Below, piece after piece: positions 11,594 to 22,006 of a stretch of 64,000 bases of DNA (position 1 is its first letter; every line of letters begins with the position of its first letter). This DNA is from Cladobotryum mycophilum (lineage: Eukaryota > Ascomycota > Sordariomycetes > Hypocreales > Hypocreaceae), in the NCBI GenBank assembly GCA_036429605.1, contig JAVFKD010000016.1, positions 1 through 64,000 on the forward strand, in the 5' to 3' direction. The notes below the pieces were generated by a model. That model was not told the origin of the DNA. It ran no database searches and saw nothing but the letters and a program-made list of their open reading frames with translations. A program made the translations under genes and the position numbers.

Positions 11594-12620
11594 CTAGAGA
11601 ATACTCGATATTTCCGTTGCCGTTGAAAGATCAAGAATTCTCTACCAAAAATACAGCATGCCCATCGGGCTTTTTTTAGTAAAGCATACTAGATTCTTCC
11701 GGGCAAGATTCTTATAAGTACCAAGGTCAATTTCCGGGATAAAGTAAAGCTTTGTTCGACGTATGACAGGGGTGGCGTATAATTGAAGGGTATTATATGT
11801 ACATAGCCTTTTATACATACTATAATCACACGGAAAAGTCACAGATCCCTCTCTCTATTCCAGTTGGAATTACAAGTTATCGTTACTAACTCTCGCTAAG
11901 AATATTACTAAAGTTTCAAGTGAACTCGCTTATTGCTTCGCTTATATGGAATTATCTCAGCTGTACGGAGTATGCAAGGGATATACTCCGTAGTTCCGGA
12001 AGCATTGTCCTCCGCGCTAGGGCCACATTGACAGGTCGGTAAGAGACGGCAGCCATCAGGAGGATGCGCCACCGTGACGATCTGGGCCAACTCTTCATAA
12101 CCCTGTGGGCACCCCAGACACCGTCGGCCAAAGTGGATATTGTCGACCCAAGGCAATACGACCCATGTCTTCTAGCTTTTCTGGTCATAGTGCGCAGAGG
12201 CCCGTTGGCGGCAGGACGTCGCCGCACTCACTCTAGACAGGCTTGGGCTGAAGTACATATGCAAGTTCTCTGTCTATCGGAGCCAAGTCTGTGATTGCCG
12301 ATAAGTACGGAGTACTCCATACATCCACCCCTCGATTGGTATTGTACCCTGCGCTACCCGCGGTGTTCCTTGTGCATTTAGTGCGTGGAGTTGTGAAGCG
12401 GACGAGATTTGTTCAAAGTTATACTATTTTAGGATAGATATTAATTGCTATGAATAGAAGCGTCTGATCTCGATGATCTTGAATTACTCTTCCCAACTTC
12501 TTATCCAGTACTAAATAAATTATCATTAATTTATAACCTGTCTCCGGCGCATCGCTATCCTCTTTAGATTGAGTATACACAAACTCTACCCGACCACAAC
12601 GACTCGAATAGTAATGATAG
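11594..12620. other. Spacer containing paired TACGGAGTA motifs
   Basis: No gene supported. 11964-11972 (TACGGAGTA) and 11984-11992 (TACTCCGTA) form an inverted pair 11 bases apart, and another copy is at 12306-12314. AT-rich before 11950, more GC-rich after. Confidence 0.4.
11964..11992. repeat. Inverted pair of the recurrent 9-mer TACGGAGTA
   Basis: Two 9-bp arms with an 11-nt spacer. The same 9-mer, in either orientation, is found at 5-13, 12306-12314, 15290-15298, 15410-15418, 16106-16114 and 16232-16240. I found none beyond 16.3 kb. Confidence 0.7.
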
Positions 12621-13432
12621 ATGGCATTGGCTCCCAGTAACAGTGGCGGCTCGGTGGAATTTGTCGACAAAGACGGGCTATTCAAGTGTGAGACATGCTT
12701 GGAGGTAAGAGAAGCCGTGAAAGTCTAGAGCACGTGTAGTCTTGCTAATATCTACAGTAGGCCTTTATGGCAGAGGGAAAGTTAACTCAACACATCAGAA
12801 CACATACAGATGACCGGCTGTTTAAGTGTACTGTTCTGGATTGCAATAAAGGCTTTGGCCGAAAAAGCGATCTAACTCGACACACCAAAAGGCATACCGG
12901 GGGACTACTGGTTCAGTGTCCTTTTCCAGGTTGTCAAAGGGTCTTGAGCGGAAAAGGCAGTCTAACTCGACACACTAGAATACATACTGGTAAACGGCCG
13001 TTTAAGTGTACTTTTCCGGGTTGTCTAATAGCTTTCTCGGCGAAGTCTAGTCTAACTCGACATACCAGTATGCATACCGGTAACTGGCTGTTTAAATGTC
13101 CTGTTCCGGGTTGCAATAGAGGCTTTAGCCGAAAAAGCGATCTCACTCGACACGCCGCAACGCATACTGGTGACCGGCCGTTTAAATGTACTTTTCCGGA
13201 TTGCAATAAAGGCTTTAGCCAGAAGAGCGATCTAACTCGACACGCCACAAAGCATACCGGTGATCGGCCGTTTAAATGCACTTTTCCGGGTTGCAATAAA
13301 GGCTTTAGCCAGAAAAACGATCTAACTCGACACGCCGCAAAGCATACTAGTGAACAGCCACCTAAGTGTACATCCCCAGAGCTGGAATCTCGACGAGAGA
13401 GAGTCTTCCGTATCGACGAGTTAGTTGCATAA
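12621..13432 (+). CDS. C2H2 zinc-finger protein with seven tandem fingers
   Basis: Predicted sequence-specific nucleic-acid-binding protein, likely nuclear. Exon 1 is 12621-12704 and exon 2 is 12761-13432 (251 aa). The 56-nt intron (GTAAGA donor, CTAAT branch, CAGTAG acceptor) splits finger 1, and joining in phase 0 rebuilds a perfect C-x2-C-x3-F-x5-L-x2-H-x3-H motif (KCETCLEAFMAEGKLTQHIR). Six further fingers follow with TFIIIA-type C-x4-C spacing and HTG(D/G/K/N)-type linkers. Fingers 5-7 are nearly identical (CNKGF/CNRGF cores), a sign of recent internal duplication. Finger 3 has Leu in place of the usual core Phe. There is no separate activation domain; the tail after finger 7 is only about 30 residues. 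Target sites and biological role cannot be read from sequence. Confidence 0.85.
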
Positions 13433-13757
13433 TAACGTTACAAATAGTGGTACAAATGTATGTTATTTCAGGATTACTAGTGCCTTTTGAATCATAACAT
13501 GACGAGGAATACCCCACTCTAGCTACCTGGTACCAGCTTTATAATCCGTTGCCCCCCTCCCCTCCCCCTCTTTGACACCTTCGTTCTTCTTTAGATTGCC
13601 TCCAACCTCGATTCTTCTTCTCGGCCTTGTGAGCCCTACTTACCCCTTTCTATCAACTCCATCAGACTTCTATCCATCAGCGAACCTCAAGTACCAGCCA
13701 TGGTGTGCCTTGAGACGGATTCATCTGTTGTTCCAAGCTCTCTTCTTTCAACCCTCG
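13433..13757. other. Spacer and 5' region of the next gene
   Basis: Pyrimidine-rich stretch 13551-13640 (CCCCTCC, TTCTTCTT), typical of a fungal promoter or 5' UTR. Confidence 0.4.
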
Positions 13758-14572
13758 ATGATTCGATATCTACCACCACGACCTCTCCCACCACGATTTC
13801 CGTCTCTTCCCCCTGTCACTCCAACTACCTCCCGACCGCCGAACACCAACGCTTCATTCCCAGCGACTCCAGCATCCACGTCACACGAAACGCAAGGTAC
13901 GCGTAGCTCGTAGCCATTGCTTATGAACTCACTCCAGGTGACTTTGGGCTAATATTACGTATATTAGACAAATATCAGAGCAGTGATAACAATACCTCTT
14001 CTGATGACTCTGATACATCTTCTACCGACGAAGACGAATATCTGTTCGATACCGAGAATGGTCGCAAGAGAAAACGACGGCTTCTTGCGTCGCCGCTTGC
14101 ATTACCAAACAAGTATTGCCGAACTAACGTGTTGCTTTCGGATATGATAATCCAGGCCGTAAAAAGAATGGCAAATATCTTATATGGAATGAGCCTCGTG
14201 TTGCAAGACTGTATCGAATATTTCAACCAAACTTTCCATACCATACAATTACCTATCGGGGTCTTGAAAAGTACGATTCATACAGCGCAGATTACGATTA
14301 AAACCATACTCTCTGTTACCAATACCTTATACTCGACTCCGCCCTTGCAATTCATTGATTACAGTCTGCAGGCCATGATTTGCTCTATTGAACTTGCAAA
14401 TTCTGCCTTAAAAAACCCCGGTCTTCAGTCTTTGCAACTCGAGATTTCGATATCACAAATTTCCACAAAAACCACCATTAACATTCCTCAAAAAACAATC
14501 CGTCTTCTTAATATCGCTATGGAGGCCTCGAAACTATTAATCGATGATTTATACAAGAAACACGACTCCTAA
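13758..14572 (+). CDS. Hypothetical protein, 247 aa, two exons
   Basis: ATG at 13758; exon 1 is 13758-13896 and exon 2 is 13968-14572. The intron 13897-13967 has a GTACGC donor and a TATTAG acceptor and joins in phase 1 (248 codons). The N-terminus is Pro/Ser-rich. It is followed by an acidic Ser/Asp tract (SSDDSDTSSTDEDEYLF) and a basic patch (GRKRKRRLL), which could be a nuclear localisation signal. The C-terminal 140 residues are helical with regularly spaced Ile/Leu and many Thr (for example IHTAQITIKTILSVTNT). No family recognised. The open frame continues upstream of the chosen ATG without a stop to about 13572, so an earlier start is possible. Confidence 0.55.
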
Positions 14573-15111
14573 AGCGCGAAGATTTAGGAGAAAAGACAAT
14601 GACGCTATGTGAATTTTGCACATTGTGTTAAGCTGGTTCTTATTTAATGGATAAGGTTAGTTATAGAATGATATTAGTTTACTTTTTATCTCGATAGGAT
14701 AGTTTATTCAAAGACGTGTTTAATATTCTCTTTGTGTCCCTGGATGATTGCCTGTAATGTAATTATTATAAGAATACCATTGATTTGTAAATTATATACA
14801 GGAAGAAACACATGTGCATTTGCAACCTGGAAGTGGGTTCGGTTCCCGTGAAGCTATCACAGTCCCAAAATCTTAAAAGTGCTAAATTAAGCACGTTTAT
14901 GTCGGATCCATTAAGGGGCAGTTATTTAGTGGCGCTTATTCGTTACAGCAGTTTACATCACTCGCACGGTAGCGCCAGGGTTTTCTCGTTGTACGCTTGC
15001 GGGGGATATCAAAAAGGGTAGGAATAGCCAAACCTACCACAACCGCCACCTAACATAGATTAGCGAGGCGCACCTTTTTGACCCCGCATGCCTTGCCAGG
15101 GATGAGTGAAC
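14573..15111. other. AT-rich spacer
   Basis: No gene. Short complementary words occur (for example GCGGGGGATATCAAAAAGGG near 15000 against CCTTTTTGACCCCGC near 15073), suggesting an inner inverted repeat next to the palindrome at 15112. Confidence 0.35.
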
Positions 15112-15208
15112 CAGGCAAGCAGTGGGGAAAAAAACACGGGCCATTAATCACTGAACCTGCAGTGAAAAGGCGTCGATCCAGACCTGTGTTTTTTCCACCA
15201 CTTGCCTG
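15112..15208. repeat. 97-bp imperfect palindrome (MITE-like)
   Basis: The arm beginning CAGGCAAGCAGTGGGGAAAA at 15112 is mirrored by the sequence ending CCACCACTTGCCTG at 15208; the arms are about 27 bp with a few mismatches around a roughly 45-bp centre. No coding capacity and no clear target duplication seen. Confidence 0.5.
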
Positions 15209-15934
15209 TTCCGCAGCTACCTAGCCCTGCTCCCTGCAGGATGACTAGGCATATACGTTCGTCAAGGCTAAGACCATTTGGAACCGAGATACGGAGTACA
15301 TTGTTAGCATTAAGATCCCGAACAAATAGTTGTGAGCGTCATTGCCACAATGCATGCATACAAGTGAACGAGAGATGGCGCCCATGAACGTAACAATAGT
15401 CCGGACAAGTACTCCGTACGGTCATTGGAAAGGAGACGAACCTCTTACATAGACAGGGGTAGAGAAAAGAAAGACAAGCAAAATTATATTCCTCCTACGT
15501 TGCACTACCGCATGCAAATGGGATAGAGTAATTGGATTCGTGGAAGATGTGGGATGGTGGAAAAGGGAGCGGAGAAACGGCACTGTGGTGAAGATGGGAA
15601 TGTGAAATGGGTCCGTTAAATTAGTAACTGGAAGGTAGGATTTGTGGGGACAAGACAGTGGTGAAATGGGATTATGTAAGTGGGGGGTGGGTGGCGTATA
15701 ATTTGATCGGCAGTATTGAGACAGCGCGGAATTAAGGGTAAAATGGGATAGTGGAAATGAGTGGCTGAATAATGGTATAAATGGGACTGTGATCCGTTGG
15801 TGGTTAGGATAAGCGGTGAGATGGTAGGATTAGTGGTGAAATGGGAAAGTAAAATGAACGACTGAAAACGATAAAATGGATGGTTAGTGTAGGTAAAGTG
15901 GTATATCGGTGGTAGCATGTGTGATGGAAACATA
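15209..15934. other. Spacer with degenerate GTGGTGAAATGGGA repeats
   Basis: 15540-15900 is purine-rich and contains loosely repeated units of the type GGTGAAATGGGAA. An apparent reverse-strand open frame there is a product of this low complexity. TACGGAGTA copies lie at 15290 and 15410. Confidence 0.45.
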
Positions 15935-16041
15935 TACCCGTTGGCAAGACCTTTGTAAACTACGGAAACCAACTTAGAGAGTTCCCCTCTAAGTTGGTTT
16001 CCGTAGCTTACAAAGGCTGACGAAGGACCCACTAACGGGTA
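15935..16041. mobile_element. Stowaway-like MITE flanked by TA
   Basis: Terminal words TACCCGTT (15935-15942) and AACGGGTA (16034-16041) are mutually inverted. Inside, a 30-bp arm (CCTTTGTAAACTACGGAAAC... to 15979) pairs with CTCTAAGTT...TTACAAAGG (to 16016) with a single mismatch around a loop of about 7 nt. The outer TA on both sides is compatible with a TA target duplication, as for Tc1/mariner-family MITEs. No coding capacity. The asymmetric spacer between outer and inner arms is longer on the right. Confidence 0.65.
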
Positions 16042-16352
16042 CGTTAATACATTTATTATTTATATATTAAGTCGCGTCTCAGACGCGTAGGTTTATCATT
16101 CAGAGTACTCCGTAAAGGCAAAAGCAAGCACGTAGCGAGGTTGCTAGATCTTTGTGATTTAAGAAGCTAGGCGGCAAGGGAATATCACGGGGATAGCGGA
16201 AAAATAAATGCAGGGGGCAGCCGACAATAAGTACGGAGTAATAAAAGAATAAGGTTTCTATAGGCACTTGCATCACTGTTCTGGATGACCTAGCCCTTCT
16301 ACATTGTTATCCAAGCTATCTAGTAGTAAATCAAAATTTAAATACGACTACC
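16042..16352. other. Spacer downstream of the NLR gene
   Basis: AT-rich, with two TACGGAGTA copies (16106, 16232). No gene. Confidence 0.4.
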
Positions 16353-19300
16353 CTAAGCATCTCTTCGCCATTCGTCTATAATTGATAGGGAGAATAGCGT
16401 ATCCGGATGATTTTGCCCCAGTCTTTGCTCTCTGATAGAAGCACAATCCTGCATCAAGGCCATGGCGTCGCCTAATCTACCCAAGCTCTTCCAAGTAAAG
16501 GCAAGATTGGCCATACTAGTGAGTGTAGAAGGATGCTCTTCCCCTAGCACCCTCTTTCTTATGTCCATCACCTGTATCTCAAGATCTTCCGCCTCCTTCC
16601 ATCGACCCTGGTTCCAGTATGTTGATGCAAGATTGGCCATGCTAGTGAGTGTAGAAGGATGCTCTTCCCCTAGCACCCTCTTTCTTATCTCCATCACCTG
16701 TATACCAAGATCTTCCGCCTCCTTCCATCGACCCTGGTTCGAGTATGTTGATGCAAGAATGGCCATGCTAGTGAGTGTATCTGGATGCTCTTCCCCTAGC
16801 ACCCTCTTGCTTATCTCCATCACCTGTATACCAAGATCTTCCGCCTCCTTCCATCGACCCTGGTTCGAGTATGTTAATGCAAGATTGGCCATGCTAGTGA
16901 GTGTATCTGGATGCTCTTCCCCTAGCACCCTCTTGCTTATCTCCATCACCTGTATACCAAGATCTTCCGCCTCCTTCCATCGACCCTGGTTCCAGTATGT
17001 TGATGCAAGATTGGCCATGATAGTGAGTGTAGAAGGATGCTCTTCCCCTAGCACCCTCTTTCTTATCTCCATCACCTGTATCTCCAGATCTTCCGCCTCC
17101 TTCCATCGACCCTGGTTCCGGTATGTTAATGCAAGATTGGCCATGCTAGTGAGTGTATCTGGATGCTCTTCCCCTAGCACCCTCTTTCTTATGTCCATCA
17201 CCTGTATACCAAGATCTTCCGCCTCCTTCCATCGACCCTGGTTCGAGTATGTTGATGCAAGATTGGCCATGCTAGTGAGTGTAGAAGGATGCTCTTCCCC
17301 TAGCACCCTCTTTCTTATGTCCATCACCTGTATACCAAGATCTTCCGCCTCCTTCCATCGACCCTGGTTCCAGTATGTTGATGCAAGATTGGCCATGCTA
17401 GTGAGTGTATCTGGATGCTCTTCCCCTAGCACCCTCTTGCTTATCTCCATCACCTGTATACCAAGATCTTCCGCCTCCTTCCATCGACCCTGGTTCGAGT
17501 ATGTTAATGCAAGATTGGCCATGATAGTGAGTGTATAAGGATGCTCTTCCCCTAGCACCCTCTTGCTTATCTCCATCACCTGTATACCAAGATCTTCCGC
17601 CTCCTTCCATCGACCCTGGTTCGAGTATGTTGATGCAAGATTGGCCATGCTAGTGAGTGTAGAAGGATGCTCTTCCCCTAGCACCCTCTTTCTTATGTCC
17701 ATCACCTGTATACCAAGATCTTCCGCCTCCTTCCATTCTCCTTTGTAGCTAAAGTATCCTGCCATATTATGCAGAAGTGAGGCTATTATATTCCCATCCT
17801 CTGAATCGGTTCCATTTTTCCTCAGCACAGCATTAGCGTGAGGCAGATATCTCAGGCAGATTTCATGGGTTTCGAACTCTCCAAATGGGTAGCTAGTCGC
17901 CATTATTTCCACTGCACAGCGGGCAAATTCAGTCATCCGGCCCTTATTAATAAGCCACTTTTGCGTTACTAAGTGCACTAGTCGGTGCATACTGATGTTT
18001 TTATCCTTATCCTCTGATATAAAGGAAAAAGCTTTCAGGGTGCCCAATTCCTTTATGACTGTTGCTGACATACTGCCTCTCGTCTGTCTTGGGTCCCTTC
18101 GGTGATAGTAATCTTCCACAAAGTCTTTTGGAATCCCCTGGAAATGGAAAAGACTTAAGAAAGAGAGAATATCACTTGTCGAAGCTTGTTGTCGCTCAAT
18201 TTGATCAAAGGAAATGATCCAGGTTGCTGTAACTGCGTGCGGTGTCTCGGAATCTCTACCCACAGTTTCGAATGGTTCGCTTAGCTGATCGACAAATGTA
18301 GAGTCGCTCTCGTCCAAAAGTTGAATATAATCACTTATGGATATACGATTCTCTTGGATGAATGATGCTGCTTGGGCAAGGGCAAGGGGTAAATATTCGA
18401 GTCTGGATGACAAAGGAGATGTCTCATCTGTTGTTGATATTCGGTCGCCTAGGACAGCTCGCACAAGCTGGTCCGCTTCACTGTCGGTCATCGTGCCGAT
18501 TTCAATGGGGGCTTTCCTTGGGCCAGCCTGGTGCCAGTTTTCGCATTCCTGGTTGTAAAAAGGATCGATCCGTGATTACAGTCGGGTATATAGCGAGCCA
18601 ATTTATCGCTCGACCGAGTCACTCCAGTCTCCCCGGTCAGAATATCTTGTTTCTGTTGAGCAGGGAAAAATAGCTCCGTATCGTCAGCGTTGTCAATTAC
18701 CATAAGCCATTGCATCTTATTCTGCTCCTCCAACCACCTCTTAACAAGTAATAACATGTTAGCATTTGGATCATTCCATTCAGGCACGTTGCACATTTTG
18801 GCAATGGAAGCATAGGAGTCGTAGAAACGATCGGCATTGCTGGCATGGACCCAGAACACAGAAACGTTTGGGCACGTCTTCTGTAGCCAATAAACGTAGG
18901 CTAATGCAATTTGCGTCTTGCTGCAATGTGTTAGCGATTGCGGTTTATTTAAAGAGAGGTAACACACCCGGCACCACCAAGACCATAGAGTGATACTCTT
19001 CTGCGCGGCGGAACAGGCCCTAGTTGCTGACCCAAACCAAACTGCTCCTTAAGATTGCGTAGGATTTCAAGTCTGCCGACAAACGCTATGTTCTGACTGT
19101 ACGGGATTATGTCTAGGTGATACTTAGCGAGGGTCCATGATCTTACTATTCATTACATACACTTTGAGCTTGATGTCTGCAAGCGATCCCGCACCGTAAA
19201 GGCCTGTTTGGAAAGAGCCTTCATCTTTTCCAGCACATTTCTATAATCGGAATCGTCAGGTCTGAATTTGACCATTTCGGAGTGTGTACGGTTAATGGCG

Positions 19301-21050
19301 CAAATGTGCTCCGGGCCATCTTCCCAAGGGCGGCAATGCGTAGCTGAAGCCTTGGCGACAAGAACCGCGGGAGGTCCAGTCATTTTCCACTTGCCACCGT
19401 CCTTTTTCCGATTCGTTAGATTGTCATGCATGACACCATCATTTAGGCCAACATACCTCCTCCGCCGTTGGCGACAGGCGCGTTTCGTAGAAGCAAAAGA
19501 CTTCAGACTGACCCTTGTCACCCAAGGCCTTGTGAAAATCGCGTTGCTGGATGCCAAGGATCTGCGAGTTAATGCGATTGAGGGATTCAAGCAGGAAACG
19601 GTTAGGCCCATCTCCAGCCATAGGGATGAGAGAGCTGATATCCATGCCATCATGCGGGGTCCCGAAGAAAACAACCCCGTATATAGCGCGGATCAGTTTT
19701 TTATCCCCCTCAATCTCTGATCTTGATAGAGATATCAGGGCCTACCACGCATGGTCTCATTAGAAGCAAACTCCCACGGACAAAGATCAGCTTACCTGCT
19801 TGATGATGAGTCCTCCAAGGCTGTGACCGATGAGGATGATTGGTCTCATCGTTGCAGCATTCGCCAGTGTATTCAGGCTAGCATGGAACCCGGTGGCGAG
19901 GTCCTCTAGGTTCTGCATGCTCTGACTGTTTGCGACAGTTGATTCATGGCCGTATATCATAACCCGCGCCATTGGCTTACTGCTGGTCTCCGAGGTGAGA
20001 TCGTAGGGGAGAGAGTCTCGTAACCACATGTGGCTTCCTCCCCTCTCTTTGAAAGACCCAAAGGCGTGTCCTCCAAGACCGGACAACGCGATGATACTTC
20101 AAGGATTAGCAAAACTCACTTCCATTGACTAGCGTACCTACTCTACTTGGTGGTCCTCCAAGGGGGTGCGAAGAGCGTGGTTATCCCAAGGAAGTCTTTA
20201 CCAAAAGTCAGGTATTGCTTGCCTGCCAGCTGAGCATTCAATGCCTTTGGCAGTGAAATGCTCAAATTTGGGTTATGCTGAAGCTGGGATGGCATAGTTT
20301 GGAACATGAGCGTGGCTGTCTGTGAACCGGCATTGGCCTCGAGGGCGAGAGACTCAATCTCCATGTCGATAATGCGTTGGTCTGCTAAAAAGGACTGTAG
20401 TTTCTTGTTATCCCAGTCAATAGGCACTCCGCAAACCCGAAACGTGGTACCTTGTTTGGGTTCCTCGATCCTGGTGTCTTCGGATTCTGCCGTTGATTGT
20501 GCATGTTGTAGGCCAGTTGGGCTTTGCTCGACTAACGATCCATCGCCTGTTTGGAATCCGCTATCTTGGTCTATTCGCGTAACATTTTGATTGACTTTGG
20601 GAACAGTCCTCCTAAGCAAATTAGATTAGTGTATCATTAAAAGAAGTGCCACGAGCCTCACGTTTGGTCCATTTGTAAAGCGAGAGAGATAATGTCTGTG
20701 TTTTGCCGGATGTCCTGGATAAATCTGTCCACTTGGTAACGTTGAAATGGCCACTTTAATGGCAGAAGACGGGCTTTACTTAGAAGCCTGAGGGACTTTC
20801 TGAGCTCAAGTTTTTCATGTAGCTCTTCAAGCTGAGAGTGACTGTTTCTAATGGCATCGTCAAGTTTCTGAGACTTGTCGAGCTTTATGCCATGAGATGC
20901 ATTGATCGACTCCTGGACGCCTTTGGCGGCTTCCATGAGATGATTGATCTCCTTGCCGAGCCGTTCAATGCCGGCATCTTTGACGTCTTTGGCATACCGG
21001 AGGCAGAGCCCCGTCACCTTGAGAGACAGATCAACGATTGCACCCTCCAT
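16353..21050 (-). CDS. NLR: helical N-terminus, SesB-type hydrolase, NB-ARC, TPR
   Basis: Fungal NOD-like receptor of the class implicated in heterokaryon incompatibility and non-self response. Exons: 20662-21050, 20142-20611, 19796-20096, 19457-19741, 19161-19401, 18968-19112, 16353-18920, separated by 45-55 nt introns. Residues 1-130 are a helical fungal N-terminal domain (VDLSLKVTGLCLRYAKDVKD). A Ser/Thr-rich linker leads to an alpha/beta-hydrolase (SGLGGHAFGSFKERGG, nucleophile elbow GHSLGG, GTPHDGMD, catalytic His probably in ATHCRPWED). NB-ARC follows, with P-loop GLGGAGKTQIA (split by an intron) and Walker B WLMVIDNADD. Then come ten 42-residue TPRs. Two one-base losses interrupt the frame, in the five-G runs at 20162-20166 and 18507-18511. 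Correcting both gives exactly 1467 codons. Either the gene is intact and the runs are undercalled, or it is a recent pseudogene. Confidence 0.85.
16458..17717 (-). repeat. Ten tandem 126-bp units encoding near-identical TPRs
   Basis: Each unit encodes 42 residues with core VLGEEHPxTLT and NQGRWKEAED. The units are almost identical at DNA level and vary at only a few codon positions: unit residues 2 (G/E), 7 (D/E), 9 (R/S), 19 (S/D/Y), 23 (S/I), 26 (N/I), 29 (S/L/F) and 32 (S/W/R). The tenth unit degenerates at its end (LGRLGDAMA) and is followed by one divergent TPR. A long antisense open frame over this region is a by-product of the repeat. Confidence 0.92.
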
Positions 21051-21494
21051 CGAGTAGGTTTACTCCCAGTCAGATAATGCTCTAATTCACACCCTGTAAG
21101 AAGTGAATATATAGGTCGAGGATCTACTAGGTAATTTGAGCTTGACTTAAGTCGAGGAAGAGGGAGCTGCCTGTGTACTAGTATCTCAATGACATACCCT
21201 CAGCCCGATCGTGGGACTTGCTGCCCAACCAAATACGCGCCAAAGAGCCGCATGAGATTGAACTGGACGCGGCTTGGGAGCTCTGGATTGGCCGACCCAT
21301 GTACCCCTCCACCCCACTAACCCCGCCATAGACGGCCAGCAAAACCGAAGCGGCCTCGTGGCCGTGGTAGATAATGGGAGACAGAAGATTAGGCAGCTCT
21401 CCAGCACATATACCACAAGGTTAAAGCGCTAGTTAGTAGTCCTGGGATTAAGGTTTTATGTTTCTCAAGCATCAAAGAGCGATTCAAGTTACCA
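21051..21494. other. Upstream region of the NLR gene
   Basis: No gene supported; a 76-residue open frame on the minus strand has no recognisable domain. Confidence 0.35.
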
Positions 21495-21788
21495 GTAGGC
21501 TTCCCCTCTGGGGGCCAACTAAGGAGCCAACTCCTTAGTTGGGCACAAAAAGCCGGGACAGAGTACCTTTCTATGGGATCGACTAACAAACGCACCAGCC
21601 ACATCTGACATTTTTCCAAAATCTCAGTTTGTGGCTGAATTTGCCAAAAGTACTTAATGCACTAACAATCTTGCATATAAATGCACTAGTTAAAAAGCCA
21701 CACTGTCCCAGGTTTTTGTGCCTGTCCCGGCTTTTTGTGCCCAACTAAGGAGTTGACTCCTTAGTCGGCCCCCAGAGGAGAAGTCTAC
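21495..21788. mobile_element. Inverted-repeat element with 67-bp arms (MITE or deletion derivative)
   Basis: Arm 21495-21561 and arm 21722-21788 are inverted copies with about four mismatches. Each contains its own small palindrome (AACTAAGGAG...CTCCTTAGTT) followed by GGGCACAAAAAGCCGGGACAG. The right arm continues inward with a second partial copy of the word (CACAAAAACCTGGGACAG), so the element carries subterminal direct repeats. The 160-bp centre is AT-rich and non-coding. Target duplication unclear. Confidence 0.65.
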
Positions 21789-22006
21789 GGGTAGTACGCC
21801 TTGTAAACGGTCACTCAAGTTAGCATCCCACGATTTCATTAGCAGCCGGCTGATTTTCCACACATATAACACCAAGAAATAGGCCCTCTCCGTAGGAACT
21901 ATATGGGATCATATTAGAAATGAAGAAATACAGCTCATTGCCTTCGCCATCCATCTGCGTCAGAACCTCAAGGCCATCCACTCCTCAGGCCTTACCAGCC
22001 TCCCTT

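Noticed and set aside
15616..16032. 138-codon minus-strand open frame
   Set aside because: Covers purine-rich degenerate repeats and half of the MITE; composition artefact.
16462..17538. 358-codon plus-strand open frame
   Set aside because: Antisense shadow of the 126-bp TPR repeats; its own repeats simply mirror the NLR codons.
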